Assembly: GCA_021464245.1 (NCBI GenBank)
Contig: JADCRB010000067.1
Span: forward strand, 1,333,908 to 1,397,907
Direction: 5' to 3'
Origin: Carallia brachiata
Taxonomy: Eukaryota > Streptophyta > Magnoliopsida > Malpighiales > Rhizophoraceae
Length of the DNA stretch: 64,000 nucleotides
The notes beneath the pieces were generated by a model. It made no database searches. It was not told where the DNA came from and worked only from the letters and a program-made list of their open reading frames with translations. Shown in pieces: positions 12,820 to 23,519 of the stretch (the stretch's first letter is position 1; each line of letters begins with the position of its first letter). The position numbers and the translations under genes are program-made.

Positions 12820-13200
12820 TTTTTTTTTTTTTTTTTTGACGAAAATAAATCGTTGCATTAATGTAATGCGATTTTATACATGAGACCGACGCGAGGGCGT
12901 CAAAGAAATTTATACAAAGCAGGAGAAACAGTCGACGAAAATGATCTACAATTGACTATGTCATAAATATCATAAACTAATTGAATTCGAAACTCAATTA
13001 GATAAATCTCTCTCACAAGAGAAAAAACTAAAATTAAGCTTAGCCTATTAACACCGAGGTTTCAGACAGATCTAATTTATTTAGGCAAAAGTGCACACGG
13101 TACCACAAATCGTATTTCGAATGACTTATAATAAAAATCAAGCGGGATGTCCGACTGTTGGGGTCAAATCTAAATTGGGTCATACTGCTATGAGTAGAGT
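12820..13200 (-). mobile_element. Poly-A-tailed retroposon (SINE or LINE 3' end), minus orientation
   Basis: An 18-base T run at 12820-12837 followed by GACG reads on the minus strand as ...TTTCGTC-(A)n, a retroposon 3' end. The next 300-400 bp are less AT-rich than the surroundings and contain GACGCCCTCGCGTC, a short hairpin, near 12885. The upstream end and a target duplication could not be found, so the right limit is approximate. Confidence 0.5.
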
Positions 13201-13379
13201 GGGGACAAAGTAAAAGTAGAGTGTGAAGAAAGAAAAGAAAAAAAAAAGAATTTATTCTACTCCATTAAAAGAGAAAAAATAAGTATTAATGATGTGAAAT
13301 TATTTTTATTATTTACTCGTAATTTTAAACAATAAGTTATGACTAGCTTCCAATATATATGGGCATTGGTGAGAGGAAA

Positions 13380-14100
13380 AGTTGTACCAAGGGAGTGAGA
13401 GATTTTTGTCATCAATATCAAATCTCGTACTCTTATGTACTTGGCGTGCTATGAGATTTGTGTAAATACTGTGAGTATCTATTTGGGTGTAATGAGTTTT
13501 GGGGTATAGTGAATTTTTTGTGAGACATTGTAGTGAATTTTTGAGTATAGTGAATCTTTTGTGAGATACTGTAATTTTTTATTTACTTGGTTAATAAAAT
13601 TATTGTCCGTCTTTATTCGTGAATGTAGACTTTAAACTGAACTAGGTTATATCATATTAAAACCTTTAGCTTTGGCAGAGGCGGCAGTGGCCTGAGCAGC
13701 AGCAGAAGAGTTAGTTATGGGGTAGGCAGTGGTGAAACTAGTGTCGATGGTGGAGCTAGCGGCGGCGGCGACAGAGTTGGCGGCAACAGTGACGGCGAAA
13801 TTGACGGCGGAGACAGCAAAAAAGCCGTCCGATGGCCGGGATCCCAGATCTAAAGATTTGAAGGTCTTGGGAAGCTTTATTAGGGTTAGATCTAAACATG
13901 ACACAAACAAAGGCCACCATATTTAAAGAGAAGAAGAAAAGAGAGAATGGTGTGAGGAAGGAGACTAGAAGAATAGGTGGAGAGGAAGAGGAGAAAAAGC
14001 TGGGGAAGGGGGCTGGGGGGCTGGCCAGCGGTGGTTGTGCCAAAGAATTTTTAAAGTTGCTTTGAGAAGATACAAAGAGTTTTAGAGAGAGCTTGATTTA
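13380..14100. other. Unexplained repeat-like and GC-rich block
   Basis: 13480-13600 has short tandem words (GTATAGTGAAT..TTTTGTGAGA) like retroelement leader sequence. 13660-14040 is strikingly GC/purine rich, with GGCGGCGGCG and a GA-rich stretch, inside AT-rich DNA. A minus frame at 13647-13910 is alanine-rich, but there is no recognisable domain, start context or splice structure. It is most likely a transposon relic; I do not call a gene. Confidence 0.35.
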
Positions 14101-14795
14101 CAATAAAATTAGTTTTGAGTTTGCCGTTATTATTTTGCGGCATTGCCCTGGGGAAAAGGCATAAGAACTTATGCAAATATCTAACCTGGCATTTCTATAT
14201 GGAAAATGGTCATGCTCTCTGATCGACAGACATTTATTATGAATGTTATGGCCACGCCAAAATCTTATTGGTGCCTACTCTCGTTGCCACACCGCGACAG
14301 GAAGAGCTCAAATAAGTATCTTAAAATTCAGGCATGTCGAGAAGGGCACTGTGGACTAAGATGGAACCGTTCTTTTTCCGTAAAATTGAACATTCTATCT
14401 TCAAGCTGCCGCAACTCTTCCTGCTCGTTTGCTAGGAGAGAATCAATCATTGTGTGGTAAGTTTAGGAAATTGTCTGCTGTCTCCAACTTTTTTACCGTT
14501 GCCAATGGGGTGGTGGGCGGGAACGTTTTCAACTCGTTTTCAAAAATGCGCCTCATCCAATGCAGAGAATCTTTGAAACACTAGACAGATGGAAACATAG
14601 TTGATTCGGTGGTTCCACTCAAATTGAGTTGCTTTTGGCAGGTTCTCACGGTCACGCTCAGCCACAGTAGACTGTAGACCAGAGGAAATCAGCGAAATGT
14701 GAGAAAGTGATTTTTGGATAGAATGTACAACATCACTGATAAAATATGTAACTAAATTCATGGTACGTATAGTAAAAGGTGTGTTTACATTTTTA

Positions 14796-15137
14796 GGGTG
14801 TATTCGGTTCATGTGATTTTAATTAAAAAAAAATAATTTGAAAATTTTAATTAAAAAAACATCTCATTATTTTCTCACAATTTTTTTTTCTTACTACTTT
14901 TTAATCAATACAAACAATACTATTTTCTCATAATTTTTTCTCTTATAAATTATTATTTATTTTTCTTTCTAATCATTTTCTTTTTCATAATTTTCTCATT
15001 AATTTAAATAATTTTTTTACCTAACTTTTTTTCTTACAAATTATTATTCATTTTTTTACAATTTTTTCATTAATTCAAATAATTTTTTATTTTTATAACT
15101 TTCTTTTTTATAATTTTTTAACGGTTCAAATAAACTG
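14796..15137. mobile_element. Tourist-like MITE, TTA target duplication
   Basis: A 342-bp AT-rich element. TTA at 14793-14795 and at 15138-15140 is a perfect target duplication. The left end GGGTGTATTCGGTTCATGTG pairs imperfectly with the reverse complement of the right end, CAGTTTATTTGAACCGTTAA. The interior is made of TTTCTTACAAATTATTATT-type words shared with the copies near 31.0 and 46.4 kb. Confidence 0.7.
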
Positions 15138-15143
15138 TTAATG

Positions 15144-15185
15144 ACTCGTACTTTTTTTTTTTTTTACCAAACTACTCGTACTTTT
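15144..15185 (-). mobile_element. Micro-retroposition footprint 1
   Basis: The perfect 12-bp direct repeat ACTCGTACTTTT (15144-15155 and 15174-15185) flanks an 18-bp insert of Ts followed by ACCAAACT. On the minus strand this is AGTTTGGT plus an A tail. It starts four bases after the TSD of the neighbouring MITE. Confidence 0.7.
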
Positions 15186-17700
15186 AATCAGTTGCGTTGT
15201 GCATTCTATCGGTATTGTGCACATCTAGTATTTTTGGCGAAAAGCTCATTTAAAAAAATAAGTAATTTTTTTGCTTTGGGTGATGACCGTCCATGTTGTT
15301 CATGTACCCAACTTCTTTTTCAGTCCTATTTGAAAGCTCTTTAGTAAGTCACTTCTCAGCTTCCTTTCTCTTTCTATAGTTAAGTCCCAAGAGCCTTTTA
15401 GGAGCACAGTAGCTCTGAGCCACTGGCTTCTGGCCAAGAGTGATATTCCTCTTTAGTCTTTCCTAGTTTCTGTGTCTTCATTTCACCCGTGCACGAGGCC
15501 GTCTTGTGTGTGGTGCACCTTCCAACACGGCCCCAATGAACCTTTTTTTTTTTTTTCTGATAGCGTACCGCTGCGAAGACAATCAAAAAGCAGTGAAGAA
15601 ATTGTCTTGATTTCTCATCGTGGGCCCCGCCCCCAACCACATGGCCAGCGTCACCCTTTAGATATGGAATCGGCCTATACGTAAGTAAGAGCACTTCAAC
15701 TTACAAGCCTGCAATGAGTTCACGCAGTTTGATTCTTGGAGGGTGTTCAGGGTGACTAGGGAAACTTGCTTCGTCCTCACGTACTTTGGTTTGGATTATG
15801 ACATGTAGGCCTGGATCAGGCTATTCAGCCGCTGACCCACATAATTAACCACTTGTATTGTAAGCTTTTTACATTATATTTATATAAAATTTTCAAAAGA
15901 GAAAAAAGTAAGAGAAAAAAAAGTAGAGGAAAAAATTATTAGAGAAAAAAATATTTTTATTTTCTCTTATATTTGGAAAAAATTAATCGGAGAAAAAAAA
16001 TTTTAAATTATTTTGTTTAAAAAAAAGTAAAAAGTGAGGAAAAAAATAAAATATATTAGAATTATAATTTGACATTTAATCATAAATTATATTTAAATAT
16101 TTTACTTAGATAAAATTATAATTTTTAAGTTATGTGAAGAGTAATTGAGTCATTTAATAAATTTAATAAAGAACCAATAACCTTACTTCTATTTTTAGGA
16201 GAATTGATTTAGTGAGTTAAGAAAAATTAAAAGAATTAAAAAAAATTTTCTTCCTAACTTTTCAAATATTTTTTAAATATAATAATTTATTTTAATTTTT
16301 TCACTTTCTTTTCCTTCTTTCCTTTATCCATTTTTCAAACGCAATGTTAATTGTTAAATGCTTAACTCTGTTTATATGTTGGGCAGCGGCATATTTCTTT
16401 GGAGACCAAAACTGCGGGCATAATTATCTTGTGAAGTATATGCGTGCTACTCCCCTTTCACTTTGTTACCTTCTGGGTCCCATATCCTTCCAAGTATGCA
16501 CGAGTAACACGTGCTTATCTCCAAATTTTTCGACTCTTCCAAGTCTGTACACGACGTGCTGCACTTTTTTTCTTGAATCATTAAACGCCGTAATCATCCT
16601 CTTCCATGCAAACTCTCTTTCGTGTTATCAGTAACCATGTGATACGTGAAACCTGCCCAACATTGTACATTTTCAACTCTCCCTTAATTAATTCCCATGT
16701 CCTTTGATTAAATAATATAAAGCATGTATATAAATGCATTTGTACGGGGCTAAGCGCTGTCCCCTGGAACCTAGAAGGGGAAGTTCCATGTCTCATTAGT
16801 TGCTTATCTGACCAAATAACAGTCAGATATTATATAATTTAAGTAATAATAAGTATATTTTATATAATTATAATTAAAAATTATAAATATTTTTTTTATT
16901 ATTATAATTATATAAAATTTATTTTTTATTATACAAAATATAAATTTGAATAATATTTAGCCACCAAATATATGGCCATGTAACGTTCTATTTTTTTAAT
17001 TTAAGATATACATAATTTTATATTTCTTAAATTTAATTTAATTTATTTTTATCTTTATTGAATTTTACCTAAATTTTTTGTCTTTTCTCTCCGAAAGCCC
17101 ACGCTGTTAATTTGGTCTCGCTGTCGAGGTTGACACGTGGCTGTAATTTTCTGCGCGTGCCCAAAAATTGATCCCTGCTCTACCAATAATGCAAATTTAT
17201 CAAATAAAAAAAAAGTAAGATTATATGGCTGTACAGTACGTACATAGCAACGAGTTGCAACACACTATTAATAATATCTAATTATTTATTTATATTTTAT
17301 AAATTTAATTATTAAATAATTTATATCATTTTATTATTATTTTAAATTTATTTTTTTAAAATTAACACTATATTTAAATATAAAAAAATAAATAAAAAAT
17401 AGTATAATAATAATATTATTATTATAATTAATAAAAAAATAATTATTAAAAAGTCGTGATAAAAAAATAACAGTAATTTGTAAGAGAAAAAATAAAAAAT
17501 AATTATTTAAATTGATAAAAAATAAATAAAAAATAAAAAAATATTTTTTTATTTGCTTTTCTTTTTCTAATAGAAAATTGCCAAGCCTAAAAGTTGTTTT
17601 TCTTTACCAAATCGCTCTCATGCAGCACAACAGGCTGTACGTCTAACGGCCGTGAGGCCACCATTACCATGTGAGTTGTGAACTTTTATCCTTAACAGCC
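15186..17700. other. AT-rich intergenic DNA, no gene
   Basis: It contains purine/pyrimidine-asymmetric AT-rich tracts at 15890-16340 and 16830-17050 that resemble degenerate Tourist-like MITE interiors, and a moderately complex stretch at 15350-15790 with a T run at 15542. Open frames here are short and match nothing I recognise. Confidence 0.5.
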
Positions 17701-17722
17701 CAACCTCCTCCCACCAACCCAT

Positions 17723-17745
17723 CTCTCTCTCTCTCTCTCTCTCTG
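17723..17745 (+). repeat. CT dinucleotide microsatellite
   Basis: An almost perfect CT run of about 23 bp followed by GTCTCTCG. It is typical of plant promoters and leaders, but no gene follows. Confidence 0.9.
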
Positions 17746-18581
17746 TCTCTCGTTCTCTTTGTTTTACCGGAAAAATTGGTAATTAGTTGTTGCGTTGCAG
17801 TTTGCCTAATTTTATATATTTGTTCAATTATTTCTTTAAAAAACGTTACTCCCAAACTCAACTTTTCACCCACCGTATGCTAAATTCTTGAAAGACAGAC
17901 CAATGAGATCAACGGATGTAAAAAAAATTTAAAAAGAGAAGGAAGCGATCCTTCTTTCGCTTTAATTTAAAACAAAGAATTTAGATTGCAAAAATAAAAG
18001 ACAATAAAAAGAAAAGAAAGGAAATGGCAACGTCTATCCTGTGCTGTGCTACACTGTGTTGTGTCTGTATGGGCCCGTACACATTGTATGATTACCGCTC
18101 TGAAGTTTCTTGAGCAGCTTTCCAAAATCCCTCTAATAAGAAAATGGCACGTGTCTGCCTTGGTACAGTATCTCGAATAAATGCTTTTCAAATACTCATG
18201 GCAGAGGCTCCCAGGCTGTGACGGGGGACTCGGACCTTTTTCCTCGGTTTCTACAAACTTTATCGGCTATCGGCTAAGCCCAAGCGGCCTGCTTCACATT
18301 CTTTTGCCTCAGCCTGCTACGGATTCCGTCCATATCTACAGATTTTTCTTATGAGTTGGCTAGTGATTAGATGGGAATGCACCAAAACATCTAGTAATTA
18401 ATTTTCTATAAACTCAAATGGGAATCGAATTATATACTAATATTATTCATTCTCAAATTGATTTTCACAACAAGTTTGTCTACTTAACTTTTATGAACAA
18501 AATGACACAGCTGGGGGCGGAAGGACCCATCTTCTGCGGCTGAAAATGTGGAAATCATTTTATAATCAGATGGTGTATGGG

Positions 18582-18625
18582 AAAGTAATTAAATAAAAAA
18601 ATTGTCAAAAAAAAAAGTAATTAAA
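18582..18625 (+). mobile_element. Micro-retroposition footprint 2
   Basis: The perfect 12-bp direct repeat AAAGTAATTAAA (18582-18593, 18614-18625) flanks 20 bp ending TTGTC plus As. The local AT-richness makes chance duplication more likely than at the other sites. Confidence 0.5.
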
Positions 18626-18802
18626 CAAAAAAAAATGAAAAATGAAAAAAAGACAAAAGGATAAGGAGTCACTCAGCTTGAAATGATTGGGCCGTCTACT
18701 GAACAAAGATATTCGTAAATAGCAAATAAAACAAATAAGGGGTGGGCATCTGGGTTAGTACATGTGATGGCCCTAATATTATAAGTGGAATATGTGGAAT
18801 AC

Positions 18803-18849
18803 AAGTATAAACAATATTATTTGGTCAAAAAAAAAAAAGTATAAACGAT
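18803..18849 (+). mobile_element. Micro-retroposition footprint 3
   Basis: Direct repeat AAGTATAAAC (18803-18812, 18837-18846), continuing imperfectly as A/G-AT-TTATT on both sides. The insert ends TTGGTC plus an A tail. Confidence 0.6.
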
Positions 18850-19666
18850 TTTATTAACGAGATAGCGTTATCATCCAAAATGGTCTTGGCCCAGTGATGA
18901 GATCGATGAATTTGTGAGCGCCTGAGCGGTAATTATGGTGTTCAGTGAAAGCTCTTTCTGTCAGCATCCAAAATGGTCTTAAGCTCATGATAGGATGATC
19001 CCAATGCACGAAGTGAATAAGTTTGAAATGCATCTCAAAGTTTCTTTCGTCAAAGATTAACATTTAGAATATCAGGAGAGATAAAGTCGAGTAAATAAAA
19101 TCAGTTTAAGTTATAGGTGTGATAATTAATATATTTATAATATAATATATTTTTATTATTAAAAAAAAACCTTTTAGAACATCGAGATGACCAAATTTCA
19201 ATGCTAACTGAAATAATAATAATAAAAATATAGAAACCGGGGAACGACCATGTATAGGGGATACTATCAAAGAATTGCATACTACTACCTGATCCAGCAG
19301 CACAGCGGGGAGTCGACGGTCGTGCAAGCTGCGAAGAACGGTCAAACTATGGGATTCACGTTTTGCAACCATTATAAGGAAAAAGCTTTATGTAGGCAAA
19401 TTTTTTACCTACATGATTTGAACAATCTAACATAGCGAAATTTTTGAATTTATGTTTTTAATTTTTTTAATCTTTTTATGATTTTGAGTAGTTTTTATAA
19501 ATTTAAAACTTATTTGTTTAAGTTGTTTGTCTAATTTATTTATCCATAAAACCAGATTCCGACTGTAATTACATAAGCGTGCTATGTAGAGACTACTGTT
19601 CAATGGATTTGGAATTTAAAACTAGTTGGAGATCTCTTTTGGTAAAGAGATAGTGAGGATACACTC

Positions 19667-19715
19667 AAAGTCGCTATTTCCTATCTGCTAAAAAAAAAAA
19701 AGTCGCTATTTCCTA
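19667..19715 (+). mobile_element. Micro-retroposition footprint 4
   Basis: The perfect 17-bp direct repeat AAAGTCGCTATTTCCTA (19667-19683, 19699-19715) flanks a 15-bp insert, TCTGCT plus nine As. A 17-bp perfect repeat this close is not expected by chance. Confidence 0.75.
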
Positions 19716-20589
19716 GATTTTATTTTTATTCTACTTTTGTCCTTTGGAGTCTATTACTTCTTTTATTTTATTACATTTCTCAAACTCTTTGTGTTTTTCT
19801 TTTAATGAAAGTGAAAAACGTGTAGTTTATAACTTAATGGCAATATATTAATTTCACCCCTCATCGTTTGTCTTTTTAAAAGTTTCATCAACAACATTTT
19901 TATATTTTAAATTATACTTTTTACACTTCCGCTGTGAATATTTTTCGCTCTCCTCCGTTAATTTGCTATTAAATTTGATATTTAGCAGTTTAATTATCAT
20001 CACGTCGTCTAATTTAAATGACATATCAGTATGAAGTGATAATCTGACATTTAATAAAGTGATAACCTGTCATACTTTATCATTTTCTGGTTAATCCTGT
20101 TCAAACATTTACTTATTATAGTGTATACAGATAACAGACTCTTTATTTTTATTTTTAATATTAACTTTATAAAATCATAAATAACATTTTTTTTTAATTT
20201 TTAAAAGTCACAATATTTGAAAAAATTTAAAAAAAAAACTGTTAGATGTCAGGTTATCACTGTGTACTAAGATGTTATTCAAATTAAAGGACGTGATGAT
20301 AATTGGACTGTTAAATATTAAATTTAACAATAAACTAACGGTAGAGGGTAAAAAAGATTGACGACAGAAACGTGTAGAGTATTATTTAAAATAAAAAAAA
20401 TATTATGAAAAAAATTATCATAAAAAATTAAAAATAGTGAGCGAAATCTATATATTTACTAACTTAATTGAACCACCTAATAGATAAAAATAATTATAAC
20501 TGTTCATTGACTTGACCCGCTTAATGAGACTCGAAATTCCTAGCACGAATTTATCCCCTTTTTCTTGATTAGCAGCTACTTTTCGACAT

Positions 20590-20640
20590 TGAGAGAACTT
20601 CATGTTTTTTTTTTTTTGACATATGAGAGAACTTCATGTT
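20590..20640 (-). mobile_element. Micro-retroposition footprint 5
   Basis: The perfect 17-bp direct repeat TGAGAGAACTTCATGTT (20590-20606, 20624-20640) flanks 17 bp of Ts followed by GACATA. On the minus strand this is TATGTC plus an A tail. Confidence 0.75.
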
Positions 20641-21549
20641 GATTATTGCTGAAAACGAAAACAACATATATAAAACTTCAGACAGGAGAGAAGATCGCAC
20701 TTACATCCGCCTTAACCGTGTATCTAAAAAAAAGTGTTTCACTAAATAATTATATTTTAAATATTATTAAAATAGTCATATAATTTATTTAAAAATATTT
20801 AATAATTTTTTATTTTTTATTTTATTTTAAGAAATTTAATTATTTAATAGTTTATATCTCTTTAATCATATATTATATCTAAAGAATTTCACTAAATATT
20901 TCTCTAAATAAAATAACTTTTACGTTGGTTCAATAGTTCCGTAACGCATACGATTTCGAACGCTACAGTTTTTCGGCCAATTTTGCACACTACGTTCCAA
21001 ATTTAAAATATTACAAAAATGTATATGCCTTTTAATTTACCTGAAACTAAGAATTTAAAATTTAGGTAACTATTATTAGATGTTTTGGCACAGTTAAATC
21101 ACACTTTTGGCGTGCAAGAATCTGACTTTAGTTCAAAATGAAAACTGCTCATTTTACTTCGATGAATTCAAAGGAGCAAAAGTATAAAAATATAATTAAT
21201 GAGACATATAAAAGACATATAATATAATTAATAATATTTAATAATTTATTTATTTATTTTTTAATTTAATATATTTTATATAATCAAATATCTAAATTAC
21301 AGCATGCTTATTACGCACGTATAATTGTGTTGTCAAAAAAAAATTCGGAAGGGAATGGCGAAAAAGAATCTTGTAATCAAATCTCAGGCACGCATGTGTC
21401 TCCGTAATACTGCGTCCCGATTCACCGCCCAGAAATCTAGGTGCCCCGTAACTTTGGTAAACCGGCTCAGCCAGCCATAGTTTCAACGGCGTTTCTAGTT
21501 TCCGTAACGTGGCAGGGTGTTCGGTGGTTGGAGCCACAGCCACAAGCCC

Positions 21550-21720
21550 ACGGCTCAACAGGGATTTTTTTTTATCAAAAAAATCTTTACATACAATAAT
21601 TCACATACAAATCTGACGAAAAAACGTCAGAAGAAATCTGCATAACGCAGGAAAATGGCGCCAATAATCTACAAATGCCACGGTCAAAAGACCATAACAT
21701 GGCTCAACGGCTCAACCGGA
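21550..21720 (-). mobile_element. Short retroposon (about 140 bp) with target duplication
   Basis: ACGGCTCAAC is repeated at 21550-21559 and 21707-21716, with similar GGGA/CGGA continuations. Between them, a T run (from about 21565) heads a segment that reads on the minus strand as a poly-A-tailed retroposon with an internal hairpin, CTGACGAAAAAACGTCAG, near 21614. It is a larger relative of the micro-footprints. Confidence 0.6.
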
Positions 21721-21869
21721 CATGGCTGGCGCCGTAAGCCGCCTCTGTATAACTAAAATATAGAGAAGGAAAAATAAGAGCCCTCGATTTTCAAGGCAAC
21801 GGGTCCGATTAAATCTTTTTATCCACAAAAAATATCCACAAACGCAATACGCACCGCAAATTGGTTTCT

Positions 21870-22575
21870 GTTTGATTGTCTTTGTCTCTTTCTTTCAACG
21901 CCAACTAACAAACACCATTACGCTCTCTCTGTCTCTTTCTCTCTCTAGGCTTGATCTTTCTCCCTCTACAACCTCTGCGAGTCGCCGGCGAGCGAAATCT
22001 CGCCGGACATTCGCTTTAACTTCGACGGGATCTCCATCGGTTCTGTTTTCTTGCCCCGAGTGGCCGCCTGCTGCAAATGATGATAGAGAGAGTTATCAGA
22101 GTGAATTATTATTAATTAATTCCTCTTTCTGTCTCTCTCTCTGTCTTTATCTTTTTTAATTGTTAATTAATAATTAGGATTAGGATTAGAGATAGAAGAA
22201 AACAGACAAGAAAAGGGAAATTTCTCCCAATTCCTTTCACTCTTTACCTCTTTTTTTCTTTAATTTTTATTTTTTTTTAATTTGGTTCTGTCTTCCGTCT
22301 GTCTCTGTCGTGCGGTGAGAAAACATTAGCTTGCAATGCAGAGGAAGGAAGTGGTTGGCGTAGGGCACACATGCAAAGATCCCTTGCTCTAACTTGTTGG
22401 TTCTTTATGCCTTGAACCTCTTCTTTCTTTTTTTTTTTCTCTCTTACTCTCTTATCCTTTATAATTTCCTTTCTTGGCTACCTCTCTCTCTTGCTACTTA
22501 TAATTGTGCTTAATTTGGGGAGGAAGAGAGAGGGAAACGAAGTTGGAGATGGAGATTCTGTTTCCTTGTTAAAAG
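21870..22575 (+). promoter_or_regulatory. Probable 5' leader exon of the MEI2-like gene
   Basis: A CT-rich stretch (TCTCTCTGTCTC words at 21920-21960 and 22120-22150), balanced composition and a good donor AAAAG|GTGCG after 22575 suggest a transcribed leader exon. Its intron would run to an acceptor near 23460 or 23469, shortly before the start codon at 23520. The transcription start is not visible. Confidence 0.55.
22336..22392 (+). CDS. Candidate upstream ORF (18 codons) in the MEI2-like leader
   Basis: ATG at 22336 opens an 18-codon frame, MQRKEVVGVGHTCKDPLL, ending in TAA at 22390-22392. Its codon composition looks ordinary, unlike the surrounding pyrimidine tracts. Whether it is translated or conserved cannot be told from this window. 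Confidence 0.35.
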   Translation: MQRKEVVGVGHTCKDPLL

Positions 22576-23052
22576 GTGCGTCTCTGTTTCTTTTCTTGAA
22601 TTCTTTTTTTTTTTTTGGGAATTTTTGCTGTGTAATTAGGTGTTTTTCTAAGCTTAATTTGGAGATCAAGTTCAAAAATTAGTTTGGATGTTTTTCTTTT
22701 GAATTTTTGGGTTCGTCTTTGGCGATCCGTTTGGTAATACGGTAAAATTATTTCATTTCGTCTTTGAGCTTGCTGAATTATGTCTTGAAGATGGTGACTT
22801 TCGAAAGATTTCTTTTTTTTTTTTTTCTATTGTTTGGTTCTTTAAATTTTCTGGACCTCTTTGTCAAATCAGGCAATGCCCAGACACCGAGAGCTCTGTG
22901 CACGCACTGTTTTTTTTAAGAAATATGGTATTATTTAGATAAAGCCATCAGCGTCTCTGGGGATACTTTTTTTCCTCTTTTGTTTCACCGCAAAGCAATT
23001 AGTAATTCCGGACATATAATTCTGTTTTATTTATTTTTCTTGGTAACTAACT

Positions 23053-23103
23053 AAACAGTGCTTTGCCCTGTCAAAAGAAAAAAAAAAAAAAACAGTGCTT
23101 TGC
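23053..23103 (+). mobile_element. Micro-retroposition footprint 6
   Basis: The perfect 14-bp direct repeat AAACAGTGCTTTGC (23053-23066, 23090-23103) flanks 23 bp, CCTGTCAAAAG plus As. It lies in the probable leader intron of the MEI2-like gene. Confidence 0.75.
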
Positions 23104-23519
23104 AGTGGCTTTCGTTTTCATGCCAGCATGCTGATTCATTGTCTGTTGAGTTGTCAAAAATAAAATCTAATTTTATGGCAGTCCCTTTTGGGTTGGGAAT
23201 TTTAATAAGAAAGTGCCGTCCTTTGTCTCGTTGAAGAAGCGGAGTTATTGCGTTTCTGCTTTCTTCAATTTTATAACTGTTCCAGTTGTACTGAACTGGC
23301 ATAGGAAAGGACCGTTTTCTCCCCACTCGCCGCTACTTCCGGTGCCAGTAATTTGGATATCAAAATCTGTTTTTGAATTCCATGGTTTTCTATGTTTGAG
23401 GAGACTGACCTTTGACTCTTTCCCAGAAGAAGGGAAATGAAAGTTGGATGGAGCCCACAGTTTTGACAGTAAGGTGCCTCTTATGGGGTTTGAGATTTTC
23501 TGTTGTCTGAGGCTTCGCC

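Noticed and set aside
13647..13910. Minus-strand alanine-rich ORF of 87 codons
   Set aside because: Composition bias from GCC/GCG repeats, with no domain, no homologue recognised and no splice or promoter context.
19250..19435. Small plus ORF starting MYRGYYQRIAYYY
   Set aside because: 61 codons with no family match, in repeat-rich DNA, without coding context.
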